From contig CANPVZ010000023.1 in the NCBI GenBank assembly GCA_947581855.1, positions 1 to 64,000 on the forward strand: a stretch of DNA of 64,000 nucleotides, in the 5' to 3' direction. Numbering within the stretch: the stretch's first letter is position 1; each line of letters starts with the position of its first letter. The position numbers and the translations under genes were made by a program. Positions 9,484 to 18,573 of the stretch are shown here, piece after piece. The DNA is from an uncultured Phocaeicola sp. GTDB taxonomy: Bacteria > Bacteroidota > Bacteroidia > Bacteroidales > Bacteroidaceae. Below the pieces are notes generated by a model that was given only the letters and a program-made list of their open reading frames with translations, was not told the origin of the DNA and ran no database searches.

Positions 9484-9547
9484 TTTGCGTTAGTTATAGT
9501 CGTGTTTGGCACGAGTTAAATCAGGCAAATCGCTTTGTATTGAAGTG

Positions 9548-9591
9548 AAAGCAGGCGCAGTTTTTAATGAAAGAAAAACTGTACCTGCTTT
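9548..9591 (+). terminator. Hairpin ending the leu operon
   Basis: Arms 9548-9565 and 9574-9591 form an 18-bp stem with two mismatched positions and an 8-nt loop. The stem ends in A/T-rich pairs, but no long T run follows, so it is a probable rather than a perfect terminator. The position after leuB supports the role. Confidence 0.65.
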
Positions 9592-10046
9592 GCTATATTA
9601 TCCTTTGCCAAACTATGAAAAGGATTGTTCCTTATTATGGCAGTTTAATGCTATTTTATTAATTAGATTAGTTATTTGATTGCTTTACCAGTTATTTTTA
9701 ATTATACAGTCAGTTTCTTTTTTCTTTCTTCCACTTTTTCTGTCATGTATACATCATTTTCAGTATGTGTTCCAAAGAAACCTCAAAGTGTTTCTGTTTT
9801 CTTGTTCATGGCCTTAACTTTAGTCCGTAAATAATGTGGTTTTGTGTTCCAAAACCTTCTTACCGGTAAATAAAATCTTGCCTGACTCCCAAACAGTTTT
9901 AATCGTAGAGAAACGCTTTTGATAATCTATGGATAAATGAAGCCAGTTCTTATAGATACAATGGAGCTTTTTCATCTGAACCACTAGCTTTCCAAATCAT
10001 TTCAGGATCCTTCTTTTAATTCATCCGGGTGAGTGAGTGTCTGCGT
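9592..10046. other. Gene-poor stretch between leuB and the aldo/keto reductase
   Basis: No convincing gene. On the minus strand a 51-codon frame (9975 down to 9820), with residues such as KTVWESGKILFTGKK, looks faintly protein-like. Stop codons surround it, and it could be the remains of a decayed gene. A short inverted repeat (AGAAAC/GTTTCT) lies near 9775-9795. Confidence 0.3.
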
Positions 10047-10892
10047 TTAATCTATCTTATACGTCATCAGAGACTTTACTGTTTCGGGGTCATAATGTGA
10101 GAAGAATAAACTTTCTGCTTTGTCCAATTTGGCAATCTCGTCCATATCTTCCTGGGACAGGGAGAAATCAAAAATCTGGAAGTTCTCTATCATACGTTCT
10201 TTGTGAGTGGACTTCGGAATAACCACCACTCCGCACTGAATCAGAAAACGAAGAGCCGTCTGAGCAACCGACTTGCCATATTTCCTCCCGATCATGCGCA
10301 GTGTTTCGTTGGTAAAGAAATCATTCCGTCCTTCGGCAAAAGGCCCCCACGCCATAAGTTGGGTACCATACGGTTTCATTACTTCCTGCAATTTCACTTG
10401 CTGATTGAATACATGAGTCTCCATTTGATTTACCGCAGGCTTAATCTCACAGTTCTCTGCCAGGTCGATAAAACGATCTGGATAAAAGTTGCTTACTCCG
10501 ATAGCACGTACCTTTCCTGCCTTATAAGCTTCTTCCATGGCGCGGTAAGTGCCATAATAGTCATTAAAGGGCTGATGGATGAGCAATAAGTCGATATAGG
10601 AAGTTTGCAGTTTGCGCAAAGATTCCTCGATGGAGGCTTTTGCGTTCTCTTGTCCCGCATTCGAAATCCATACCTTTGTAGTGATAAACAATTCCTCACG
10701 AGGCACTCCGCTCTTGCGAATCGCATTTCCCACCTCTTCTTCATTCTGATACGCCTGCGCGGTATCAATGGAGCGGTATCCCACACTTATTGCATCCCAA
10801 ACGCAACGTTCACATTCTTTAGGAGTTACTTGATACACTCCGTAGCCCAAAATGGGCATTTTCACACCATTGTTCAGTTTTACTGTTTCCAT
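10047..10892 (-). CDS. Aldo/keto reductase
   Basis: NADPH-dependent carbonyl reductase of the AKR superfamily, cytoplasmic, with a TIM-barrel fold. Starting at the internal ATG (METVKLNNG, 281 aa) the catalytic tetrad is visible as D43, Y48 (DTAQAYQNE), K73 (TTKVW) and H106 (LLIHQP). The GVSNFYP segment is also typical of the 2,5-diketo-gluconate-reductase-like group. The upstream-extended 293-aa frame runs into the promoter, so the shorter start is preferred. It is transcribed alone, away from the M20 gene. The natural substrate cannot be deduced. Confidence 0.9.
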   Translation of the reverse strand: METVKLNNGVKMPILGYGVYQVTPKECERCVWDAISVGYRSIDTAQAYQNEEEVGNAIRKSGVPREELFITTKVWISNAGQENAKASIEESLRKLQTSYIDLLLIHQPFNDYYGTYRAMEEAYKAGKVRAIGVSNFYPDRFIDLAENCEIKPAVNQMETHVFNQQVKLQEVMKPYGTQLMAWGPFAEGRNDFFTNETLRMIGRKYGKSVAQTALRFLIQCGVVVIPKSTHKERMIENFQIFDFSLSQEDMDEIAKLDKAESLFFSHYDPETVKSLMTYKID

Positions 10893-10917
10893 AATTATTC
10901 GTTGTTTTTTAGTATAA

Positions 10918-10925
10918 CAAAGATA
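10918..10925 (-). promoter_or_regulatory. Promoter -7 element of the aldo/keto reductase gene
   Basis: On the minus strand this reads TATCTTTG, a full match to TAnnTTTG, 26 bp before the chosen start codon. It supports using the shorter start. No clear -33 TTTG was found. Confidence 0.55.
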
Positions 10926-11050
10926 CACAAGGAAAAGTAATGGAGAAGTAGATAAATTACTGATAATATTACCTAAATTACAGGAACTTTGATAGTAACA
11001 AAGTTTTTTGTATACGTAAATAGTTGTAGCACTTTACCTGGCGATATTTC

Positions 11051-11160
11051 TGTAGCCACCTAAGAACTTTCCTGTAACCGCCTAGATACCAACTTGCAGA
11101 TGCCCAAGTACAAACTCTTAGATGCTGAAGTATGTGGCTTGCAGATTCCCGGCTATATAG
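11051..11160. repeat. Degenerate tandem repeat, 22-bp period (array A)
   Basis: Five units of 21-23 bp follow one another: 11051-11072, 11073-11094, 11095-11117, 11118-11139 and 11140-11160. Units begin TGTAGCC, TGTAACC, TGCAGAT, TTAGATG and TGCAGAT and often continue with CCyAAGtAC-like sequence. There are no unique spacers, so this is not a CRISPR. A second array with the same period and a similar GCAGA motif lies at 25339-25449. The remaining sequence of 10926-11490 shows no convincing gene. Confidence 0.6.
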
Positions 11161-11490
11161 TTTAAATAGTGGGGCAGTTGTTGCACTTCATGCAGATTTT
11201 GTTTTTATCATCCGTATTCTTTTACCTTGCACCATTATATCGGATTCAATACCCTTCAGTAAGATACCCTTGGAATCTTTCTATATACCGATACATACCA
11301 TAGATGTATTGACCATTTGTGTCATGTTGGAGAGGATGCAACAACTCCTTCTTTTTTCAGCCTGTTTCCTTACAGCCTGCTTGCTGTTTGGCGAAAGAGA
11401 GGCGCAATCGATAGAGTCTTTGAGTGAGGGTGAGAGGTGAACAAAAAGAGTATCGTATTGTTGAATTTTCAAAGGAAAAACGATTGCAAT

Positions 11491-12702
11491 ATGAGACAAT
11501 TTTATTTATGTACTGCTATTTCTTTGGTAGCTATGTTCGCTTCTGGCAACATGGCAGAGGCACAAAACGGATCGGTTGATGATAAAGTGGTGGAGTGGCG
11601 TCGTCATATACACCAAAATCCCGAACTCTCTTTTAAAGAGAATCAAACGGCTGATTATGTAGAAAATATATTGAAAGGTTTTGGAAATATTGAAACGATG
11701 CGTCCCACACCTACCAGCGTGATTGGAATATTGAAGGGTAAGAAACCGGGAAAAACAGTGGCTTTCCGGGGAGATATGGATGCACTGCCTATACAAGAGG
11801 AAACCGGGTTGCCTTATGCTTCGCAAGTATCCGGAGTGAGCCATGCTTGCGGGCACGATGCACACACGGCTATGTTGCTGGGTACGGCGGCTACTCTGTC
11901 GAAGATGCAGGATGAATTGGCAGGGACCATCTATTTTATTTTCCAGCATGCTGAAGAAATGTATCCCGGTGGAGCGCAAGAAATTATTAAATCAGGAGTG
12001 CTGAAAGATGTGGATGCTTTTTTCGGCTTGCATGTAAGTCCCAGCCTGCCTGCCGGAGTTATCGGTATTTTGCCCGTAGGTGCAGCTTCAACCAATGCGG
12101 ATGGTTTCAATCTAACCATTCGGGGTAAAGGCTCGCATGGTTCTATGCCGCATTTGGGTATAGATCCTATAGTGACGGGTTCTGCCATTGTGATGAATCT
12201 ACAAACCGTGGTCTCACGGAATATCTCTCCCGGCGAGATGGCTGTAGTGACGATAGGGCGTTTTCAGTCGGGCAATGCGAACAATGTAATTCCCGAAACC
12301 GCTTCGTTAGGTGCTACGGTTCGTACAATAACTGATTCTACCCGCACATTAGTGGCCGATCGTATTAAAGCTATTGTAGAGAATACCTGTCGTGCTTATG
12401 GGGCAAAATATGATTTGGACTATGTATTCAGTTATCCGGCTATCCAGAATTCTCCTCAACTGGTAGCTCTGGCCCGAAAGGCAGCTATTGAAGCGTTAGG
12501 TTCCGATTGGGTCGTGGATGCGCCACGAATGACGGCTAGCGAAGACTTTGCCTATTACAAAGAAATAGCGCCGATCTGTTTCATCATATTGGGTGTAGGA
12601 GACGGTCCGGCTAATCATAGTCCGAAATTCAATTTGGATGAGAAAGCGTTGAGTAATGGAGTAAAAGTAGAAGTGCAGATTATTAAAGATTATCTGAACT
12701 AA
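11491..12702 (+). CDS. Secreted M20-family amidohydrolase
   Basis: Zinc-dependent metallohydrolase of the M20D/IAA-amino-acid-hydrolase type, cleaving an N-acyl amino acid or aminoacyl amide. With the start at 11491 the protein has 403 aa and a signal peptide (residues 1-24, ending near MAEAQ), so it is exported. Metal-site residues are visible: C120 and H122 (CGHDAHT), E155/E156 (HAEEMYPGG), H181 (GLHVSP) and ASEDFAYY near the C-terminus. An upstream GTG/ATG start would put charged residues before the signal and is rejected. It stands alone, with a terminator after it. Substrate unknown. Confidence 0.88.
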   Translation: MRQFYLCTAISLVAMFASGNMAEAQNGSVDDKVVEWRRHIHQNPELSFKENQTADYVENILKGFGNIETMRPTPTSVIGILKGKKPGKTVAFRGDMDALPIQEETGLPYASQVSGVSHACGHDAHTAMLLGTAATLSKMQDELAGTIYFIFQHAEEMYPGGAQEIIKSGVLKDVDAFFGLHVSPSLPAGVIGILPVGAASTNADGFNLTIRGKGSHGSMPHLGIDPIVTGSAIVMNLQTVVSRNISPGEMAVVTIGRFQSGNANNVIPETASLGATVRTITDSTRTLVADRIKAIVENTCRAYGAKYDLDYVFSYPAIQNSPQLVALARKAAIEALGSDWVVDAPRMTASEDFAYYKEIAPICFIILGVGDGPANHSPKFNLDEKALSNGVKVEVQIIKDYLN

Positions 12703-12814
12703 TTATGAATTCGGATATTGCTGAAGAAGCTAATTGGCTATTGCCAGTTGTATGAGTCAATCTCGATTTTTGCCTTTCGGTTCCTGATTGACGTTTCAAA
12801 CGGTACCCATACAA

Positions 12815-12867
12815 ACCGCTGCATTTGTAATGAATCTTAAGAAACATATGTGTAGCGGTATTTTTTT
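12815..12867 (+). terminator. Probable terminator after the M20 gene
   Basis: ACCGCT (12815-12820) pairs with AGCGGT (12854-12859), with further imperfect pairing inside, and is followed by seven T at 12861-12867. The loop is long, so the inner structure is uncertain. Apart from this and the next promoter, 12703-13069 shows no gene. Confidence 0.6.
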
Positions 12868-13019
12868 ATCTTTCAGTTTCATATGTGAGGCTGTAACTTT
12901 GCTTTCTTCTCTTCTTATTATTCATCCGGAGTAAATTAAATAAGGTAAAGTTCTATTCGATAGTATGTATAAATTGTTTCTTTATACCAAGATACGTGAA
13001 AAAATCGTTGAATTGTTTC

Positions 13020-13048
13020 TTTGATTGTTGCGGAGTGATGTATCTTTG
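13020..13048 (+). promoter_or_regulatory. Promoter of the PPIase/OstA/mutL operon
   Basis: TTTG (13020-13023) and TATCTTTG (13041-13048), 17 bp apart, form a good Bacteroides-type promoter. The predicted start point is about 15 nt before the first gene of the operon. Confidence 0.75.
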
Positions 13049-13069
13049 TCGGTCTAAGAAAGAAATTCA

Positions 13070-14314
13070 ATGAAAAAGTTTATAGCCATAACTCTCTTTT
13101 TTTTCGTGTGGACGACACTCTTTGCACAAACGGACGATGAGGTGCTGATGCGTATTGGTGGGCGGGATATTTTTCGCTCGGAGTTTGAGTACGCTTATAA
13201 TAAGAATGAAGCGCATAATAAAATGCTAATGACTGAATTCACTCAATCGTTTATTCATCTAAAACTCCAAGCCCTGGAAGCGGAAAGCAGAGGATTGGAT
13301 ACTTTATCTTCTTTTCGCGAAAAGATGGATAAATTGGCCATTCGGTTCCGGCAAATGCCTTCGGTTTCTCCATTAGGGGGGTCGGAAAATACTTATCCTC
13401 GCACTAAGATTGCGCATTTGTTTATTTATCTTCCTCAAAGCGCTTCAGCAAGAACTATAAAGCTGGCATCCCAAAAAATGGATTCTATATATCGTACTGT
13501 TTCGGCCGGGACAGTATTTGAAGAGTGTGTACGCCAATATGTTTCAGAACATCCGGAGGGCTTATATGGAGAACTGGTGACTTGGCGGCCGAATCGTACG
13601 ATGGAAGAGGTTGAGCGTAAAATAAAATCCTTACAAGTAGGAGAATTATCGCGTCCGTTCGTTTCTCCGGCAGGTGTACACTTGATACAGGTTTTGAATA
13701 GAGAAGAAGCGGGGCAGGACCGTAGAACAGCAGATGTTTCCGGTATGAAAACGGATGGAAAACAAACCTATTTGTTGATGGAATTGCGGGAAACTTTGTT
13801 AAGGGAGGCGCTGGATAATGTACTGAATAGGCAGAGTCTCACTTCCGAACAGTTAGACTCTTATTTTAAAAAACATAAAAAGAAATATGCGTGGGAACTC
13901 CCTCATTATAAGGGATGTGTGCTTCATTGTAAGGATAAATCTTCGGCAAAAAAAGTAAGGAAATTGCTGAAAAAGATTCCCCAAGGGCGATGGACGGAAG
14001 CAGTGGAACATTATAACAGGAATCATCCCGGTAAGACGGTAAAAGCCGAATGCGGGCTTTTCCAGATTGGTACAAATCCTGCGGTAGATAAGGTGGTTTT
14101 CAAGCAAGGCGTGTTCTTGCCTTCGTCGAAATACCCTTATGTGATAGCGGTGGGAAAAAAGCTGAAGAAAGGTCCCGACTCTTATATGGATGTATATCGA
14201 CAAGTAGAAAATGATTATAAAAGCTTTCGGGAAACAGAAGAAGAGGGCAAGAGGTTGAAGAAATATAAGGTTGAAATAAACCAAGAGGTTTTAAAAACAG
14301 TTAATAATCACTGA
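13070..14314 (+). CDS. Periplasmic peptidyl-prolyl isomerase/chaperone (PpiC-like)
   Basis: Likely periplasmic foldase. A signal peptide ends near residue 19 (LFAQ). A parvulin-type rotamase region lies at roughly 105-215, recognisable from IAHLFIYLP, a GELVTWRP block and PFVSPAGVHLIQVL. The N-terminal part resembles the SurA N-terminal fold, and the C-terminal third is lysine-rich without a recognised domain. It heads a six-gene operon with two further proteins of this kind, suggesting a set of chaperones for outer-membrane proteins. Whether the isomerase is active cannot be judged. Confidence 0.8.
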   Translation: MKKFIAITLFFFVWTTLFAQTDDEVLMRIGGRDIFRSEFEYAYNKNEAHNKMLMTEFTQSFIHLKLQALEAESRGLDTLSSFREKMDKLAIRFRQMPSVSPLGGSENTYPRTKIAHLFIYLPQSASARTIKLASQKMDSIYRTVSAGTVFEECVRQYVSEHPEGLYGELVTWRPNRTMEEVERKIKSLQVGELSRPFVSPAGVHLIQVLNREEAGQDRRTADVSGMKTDGKQTYLLMELRETLLREALDNVLNRQSLTSEQLDSYFKKHKKKYAWELPHYKGCVLHCKDKSSAKKVRKLLKKIPQGRWTEAVEHYNRNHPGKTVKAECGLFQIGTNPAVDKVVFKQGVFLPSSKYPYVIAVGKKLKKGPDSYMDVYRQVENDYKSFRETEEEGKRLKKYKVEINQEVLKTVNNH

Positions 14315-14368
14315 AGTAATTAATTAAAACACTATCTTCGTTGATTATTTAAAGGGTGTGTGAATGTT

Positions 14369-15229
14369 ATGAAAGTTACCGGCGTACTGTTTTTTTTGTT
14401 GTGTTTGTTTTCGGCTTGCCAGAAACACTATGAACATAACGGCAAACACCCATTGGTAGAGGTCGGCGGGCACTTTCTTTATCAGGAAGATTTAGCTGCA
14501 GCACAACCTGTCGGGCTATTAAAAGATGACAGTGTTTTGTTTGCGGAGAATTATATTCGGAATTGGGTGGAAGATATACTGCTGTATGAAAAAGCCAGTA
14601 GGAATATTCCTGACAATGACAAGATAGACCAATTGGTGGAGCATTATCGCAGAGCTTTAATTATGCACTCTTATCAGCAGAATCTTATAGAACAAAAGCT
14701 TTCTGGGCAGATTACGGAAGAAGATATCAAAGACTTTTATGAGAAGAATAAGAATCTTTTTGTGTTGGATGAACCTTTGATAAAAGGACTGTTCATTAAA
14801 GTTCCGTTGAAGGAGCCGGGCGTAAATAATGTGAGGACATGGTACAAGAAAAATACGCCGGAAAATATAGAAAAACTGGAGAAGTTCAGTTTGAAAGGGG
14901 CGGTGGATTATTCTTATTTCTATGACCATTGGGTTAGTGTGTCCGATATGATAGATAAAATACCATTGACGGTGTCCGAGCCGAAGAACTATCTTGATAA
15001 GCATCGTCAGATAGAAGTAAAGGACGATAACTATTGGTATTTTTTGAATGTAGAAGAATATTTAGGAGCAGGGCAAGAAAAGCCTCTTGATTTTGCTCGT
15101 ACGGAGATAAAAGAAATCTTGATGAATCTGAAACAGGTCGACTTTATGCGAAAGGTGAAAGCCGATTTATATAAGAATGCATCGGATAAAAATGAAATTA
15201 CTTATTATTATTTAAACAAAGATGAATAG
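14369..15229 (+). CDS. Lipoprotein related to PpiC/SurA chaperones
   Basis: Predicted lipoprotein of 286 aa. The signal ends in the lipobox LFSAC, with C17 as the lipidated residue. The ATG at 14369 is preferred to an upstream GTG at 14360. The body is mainly helical and similar in layout to the SurA-like N-terminal domain, with an ITEEDIKDFYEKNK stretch typical of PpiC-type proteins, but I see no clear rotamase active site. It sits between two PPIase genes and overlaps the next one by 8 bp, which supports a shared chaperone role. Function is inferred from context. Confidence 0.7.
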   Translation: MKVTGVLFFLLCLFSACQKHYEHNGKHPLVEVGGHFLYQEDLAAAQPVGLLKDDSVLFAENYIRNWVEDILLYEKASRNIPDNDKIDQLVEHYRRALIMHSYQQNLIEQKLSGQITEEDIKDFYEKNKNLFVLDEPLIKGLFIKVPLKEPGVNNVRTWYKKNTPENIEKLEKFSLKGAVDYSYFYDHWVSVSDMIDKIPLTVSEPKNYLDKHRQIEVKDDNYWYFLNVEEYLGAGQEKPLDFARTEIKEILMNLKQVDFMRKVKADLYKNASDKNEITYYYLNKDE

Positions 15230-16580
15230 ATTGTTAAGTATCAGAAACCTGTCGTTACTCTGCTTGTTGTGGGTAAGCGTTACCATGTATGCGCAAGATA
15301 ATGTAATAGATGAAGTGGTATGGGTGGTTGGAGATGAGGCCATTCTAAAGTCTGATATCGAAGAAGAACGAATTCGTGCCCAGTATGAAGGTGAAAAGTT
15401 GGATGGTGATCCGTATTGCGTAATTCCTGAACGTCTGGCCATACAAAAATTGTTTCTCCATCAGGCGGCTATCGATAGTATAGAGGTTTCCGAAGCGGAT
15501 GTGCTGAGCCGGGTGGAACAGCAAACCAATTTCTATATCAATCAGATTGGTTCGAAAGAAAAAATGGAGGAGTATTTTAAAAAGACAACCACTCAGATAC
15601 GTGAACAATTGCGTGATAACATCCGCGACGGCCTTACGGTTCAGGAAATGCAGCGTAAGATTGTGGGAGATATTAAGGTAACTCCGGCACAAGTACGTCG
15701 TTATTTTAAAGACCTTCCCGCCGATAGTGTTCCTTATATTCCTACGCAGGTAGAGGTACAGATTATTACAATCGAGCCTAAAATACCGCAAGAGGAGATT
15801 GACAGGGTAAAAGGACAATTGCGTGAGTATACGGATCGTATAACTTCAGGCAATGCGCAGTTCTCTACTTTGGCGCGTTTGTATTCCGAAGATCCGGGTT
15901 CTGCAATGCATGGCGGTGAAATGGACTTTGTCGGACGTGGTATGCTGGATCCGGCTTTTGCCAATGTAGCTTTCAATTTGACCGATCCGAAAAAGGTGTC
16001 GAAGATTGTAGAGTCGGAATATGGATACCATATTATTCAGCTTATCGAGAAACGAGGCGACCGTATTAAGGTGCGTCATCTTCTGCTTAAACCGAAAGTT
16101 GCGGAAGACGATCTGTTGGCAGCTACGGCGCGTTTAGATTCTATTGCCGATGATATTCGTAACAATAAATTCTCTTTTGAGGACGCGGCTATTTACATTT
16201 CGAGTGATAAAGATACCCGTAACAATCATGGTTTGATGCCGAATAAAGAAAACGGTACTTCTAAGTTTCAGATGCAGGAGTTGCCTCCTGAAGTGGCCAA
16301 AGTGGTAGACAAAATGAATGTGGGAGAAATCTCTAAAGCTTTTACCATGATCAATGAAAAAGGAAAAGAAATTTGTGCTGTAGTAAAACTTAAAACCAGA
16401 ATAAACGGACATAAGGCTACCATTACCGATGATTATCAACAGATGAAAGAAGTGGTGTTGGAGAAACGACGTGCCGAGAAGCTGGACAAATGGATTCGGG
16501 ATAAACAAAAAACCACGTATGTTAGAATCAATGAGAATTGGAGAAACTGCGATTTCAAATATCCGGGTTGGATTCATTAA
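15222..16580 (+). CDS. surA: SurA-like peptidyl-prolyl isomerase
   Basis: Periplasmic chaperone for outer-membrane proteins. A signal peptide ends near residue 25 (TMYAQ), a SurA N-terminal domain follows (about 27-170), then two parvulin-like regions (about 175-280 and 285-390). The first contains LARLYSEDPGSAMHGGEMDFVG (written here as two conserved blocks, LARLYSEDPGSA and MHGGEMDFVG) and YGYHIIQLIEKRGD, as in SurA and PpiC. Length (452 aa) is close to that of SurA. It overlaps the upstream lipoprotein gene by 8 bp and is 11-17 bp from the OstA-like gene, placing it in an envelope-assembly operon. Confidence 0.88.
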   Translation: MNRLLSIRNLSLLCLLWVSVTMYAQDNVIDEVVWVVGDEAILKSDIEEERIRAQYEGEKLDGDPYCVIPERLAIQKLFLHQAAIDSIEVSEADVLSRVEQQTNFYINQIGSKEKMEEYFKKTTTQIREQLRDNIRDGLTVQEMQRKIVGDIKVTPAQVRRYFKDLPADSVPYIPTQVEVQIITIEPKIPQEEIDRVKGQLREYTDRITSGNAQFSTLARLYSEDPGSAMHGGEMDFVGRGMLDPAFANVAFNLTDPKKVSKIVESEYGYHIIQLIEKRGDRIKVRHLLLKPKVAEDDLLAATARLDSIADDIRNNKFSFEDAAIYISSDKDTRNNHGLMPNKENGTSKFQMQELPPEVAKVVDKMNVGEISKAFTMINEKGKEICAVVKLKTRINGHKATITDDYQQMKEVVLEKRRAEKLDKWIRDKQKTTYVRINENWRNCDFKYPGWIH

Positions 16581-16597
16581 AGTAAAATGAATTGCTT

Positions 16598-18265
16598 ATG
16601 CTTGAAAAGAAGAATAAAAGAAATAGATCATTCGGGCATAGAATACTTGTAATTAGTGTTCTATGCCTGTTTGGCATTTGTCTGGCTCAGGTGAAGCCCA
16701 CTGCTAAATCTAAGCCGGAGCAGCAGGATAAGAAGACAAAGGTTTACTTGTTGCATTCGGATATCCTGCGCTTTAATAAAATTAGTAATCCGGATGCACA
16801 AATATTGGAAGGAAATGTATCTTTCCGTCAGGACAGTGTATACATGTATTGCGACAGCGCATACTTTTATGAAGCGAAGAACTCTTTCGAGGCTTTCGGC
16901 AATGTGAAAATGAATCAGGGAGATACTTTATTCTTGTATGGCGATTGGCTCTATTATGATGGGAATACTCAGATAGCGCAAGTACGTGAGAATGTGCGTA
17001 TGGAAAATCGTCAAACCGTTCTGCTGACCGATAGTTTGAATTATGACCGTCTGTTTGATTTAGGCTATTTCTTCGATGGCGGAACTTTGATGGATGAAGA
17101 GAATGTACTTACTTCGGAATGGGGCGAATACAGTCCATCAACCAAGGTTGCGGTATTTAATTATAATGTGAAGCTGGTTAATCCCCAGTTTACTTTAACT
17201 TCGGATACGCTTCGTTACCATACAGATACGAAAGTGGCGAATATTGTAGGCCCTTCTAACATAGACAGCGGAGAAAACCATATTTATTCGGAACTGGGAT
17301 TTTATAATACGAACAGCCAACAGGCTGAATTGCTCGATCGTTCGGTATTGGTTAACGGAAGCCGTCAACTGACTGGCGACAGTTTGTTCTACGACCGAGT
17401 TGCCGGATATGGTGAAGCTTTTTGGAATGTGCAAATGAATGACGTGCAAAATAAGAACATGCTGACTGGAAATTATTGTTTCTACAATGAACTGACAGGT
17501 TATGCGTTTGCTACGAAAAAGGCGGTGGCTATTGATTATTCGCAAGGCGACAGCTTATTTATGCATGCGGATACGCTGAAGTTGATTTCTTACAATTTTA
17601 ATACCGACTCTATGTATCGGAAAATGTTGGCTTATCATAAAGTACGTATTTATAGTCGGGATATGCAGGCAGTCTGTGATTCATTAGTCTTCAATTCATT
17701 GGATTCTTGTATGACAATGTATGACAACCCGATTCTTTGGAACGAGCAGCAGCAACTTTTCGGGGAAGAGATAAAAGTATATATGAACGACAGTACCATC
17801 GATTGGGCGCATATCATCAATCAAGCAATGTCCATCGAACAAATTGACTCTGTAAATTATAATCAGGTAAGCGGAAAGGAAATGAAAGCTTATTTCCGGG
17901 ATGGAGATATCTATCAGGCGGATGTCATCGGTAATGTCCGGATTGTATATTATACGATAGACGATAAGGACAGTACGTTGATTGGAGTCAATAATGCGGA
18001 AACCAGTCTGCTGAATGTATATTTAAAGAATAGAAAAATAGAGAAAATAAAGGCGAGTGCTAAAACAAACGGTACTATGTACCCGATGAGTTTGATACCG
18101 GAAGATAAGCGTTATTTGCCTTCGTTTGCCTGGTTCGATTACATTCGTCCGCTAAATAAAGAGGATATATTTGTCTGGCGCGGAAAGAAAGCCGGGCAAG
18201 AGCTGAAAGCTTCTGTTCGGAGAGATGTTCCGTTACCGACATTACAAAGACAAAAAGATAGATAA
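16598..18265 (+). CDS. OstA-like (LptA/LptD N-terminal type) protein
   Basis: Predicted exported protein related to the OstA domain used in LPS transport. A hydrophobic signal segment lies near residues 15-30 (VLCLFGICLAQ), after a basic N-terminus. The rest contains repeated beta-rich units of the kind ILEGNVSFRQDSVYMYCDSA and further copies (GDTLFLYGDWLYYDG, GDSLFMHADTLKL), consistent with a beta-jellyroll OstA fold. The ATG at 16598 is preferred to a TTG six bases earlier. It lies between surA and mutL. A role in LPS transport to the outer membrane is inferred from family and neighbours. Confidence 0.82.
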   Translation: MLEKKNKRNRSFGHRILVISVLCLFGICLAQVKPTAKSKPEQQDKKTKVYLLHSDILRFNKISNPDAQILEGNVSFRQDSVYMYCDSAYFYEAKNSFEAFGNVKMNQGDTLFLYGDWLYYDGNTQIAQVRENVRMENRQTVLLTDSLNYDRLFDLGYFFDGGTLMDEENVLTSEWGEYSPSTKVAVFNYNVKLVNPQFTLTSDTLRYHTDTKVANIVGPSNIDSGENHIYSELGFYNTNSQQAELLDRSVLVNGSRQLTGDSLFYDRVAGYGEAFWNVQMNDVQNKNMLTGNYCFYNELTGYAFATKKAVAIDYSQGDSLFMHADTLKLISYNFNTDSMYRKMLAYHKVRIYSRDMQAVCDSLVFNSLDSCMTMYDNPILWNEQQQLFGEEIKVYMNDSTIDWAHIINQAMSIEQIDSVNYNQVSGKEMKAYFRDGDIYQADVIGNVRIVYYTIDDKDSTLIGVNNAETSLLNVYLKNRKIEKIKASAKTNGTMYPMSLIPEDKRYLPSFAWFDYIRPLNKEDIFVWRGKKAGQELKASVRRDVPLPTLQRQKDR

Positions 18266-18267
18266 TT

Positions 18268-18564
18268 ATGGGAATGTTTAAAATGAGGAAACCACGTGGA
18301 TTTAACCATCAATATATTTACGTGGATGAGCGGAAAGAAAAGCTCAAAAAAATGGAAGAAAGTGCGAAACGCGAATTAGGTATGTTGCCTGAAAAAGAGT
18401 TTCGTCCTGAAGATATCCGGGGCTCTTTTGTGCAAGGAACAACCCATTTGAAGCGTCGGAAAGAAAGTGGAAGTAAGCCCCTTACTTATGGGGCTTTGCT
18501 TGTGGCTATTGCGGCTTTATTATTTGTTATGCACTATCTGATAACAGGTAGCTGGAGTTTCTAA
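18268..18564 (+). CDS. Small membrane protein of the surA-mutL operon
   Basis: 98-aa protein of unknown function. The N-terminal two-thirds is highly charged (ERKEKLKKMEESAKRELG), and one transmembrane helix lies at about residues 74-93 (ALLVAIAALLFVMHYL), so it is a single-pass protein with a basic cytoplasmic part. It starts 2 bp after the OstA-like gene and ends 9 bp before mutL, so it is clearly part of the operon. No domain recognised. Confidence 0.72.
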   Translation: MGMFKMRKPRGFNHQYIYVDERKEKLKKMEESAKRELGMLPEKEFRPEDIRGSFVQGTTHLKRRKESGSKPLTYGALLVAIAALLFVMHYLITGSWSF

Positions 18565-18573
18565 TTTAATTGT

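Noticed and set aside
11132-11440. 102-aa plus-strand frame before the M20 gene
   Set aside because: It begins inside repeat array A, has no recognisable domain or ribosome-binding region, and its composition is unlike that of neighbouring genes.
13375-13381. G6 tract in the first PPIase gene as a phase-variation site
   Set aside because: Six G is short for slippage switching and lies in a housekeeping operon; unlike the G9 tract in susC it gives little reason to expect switching.
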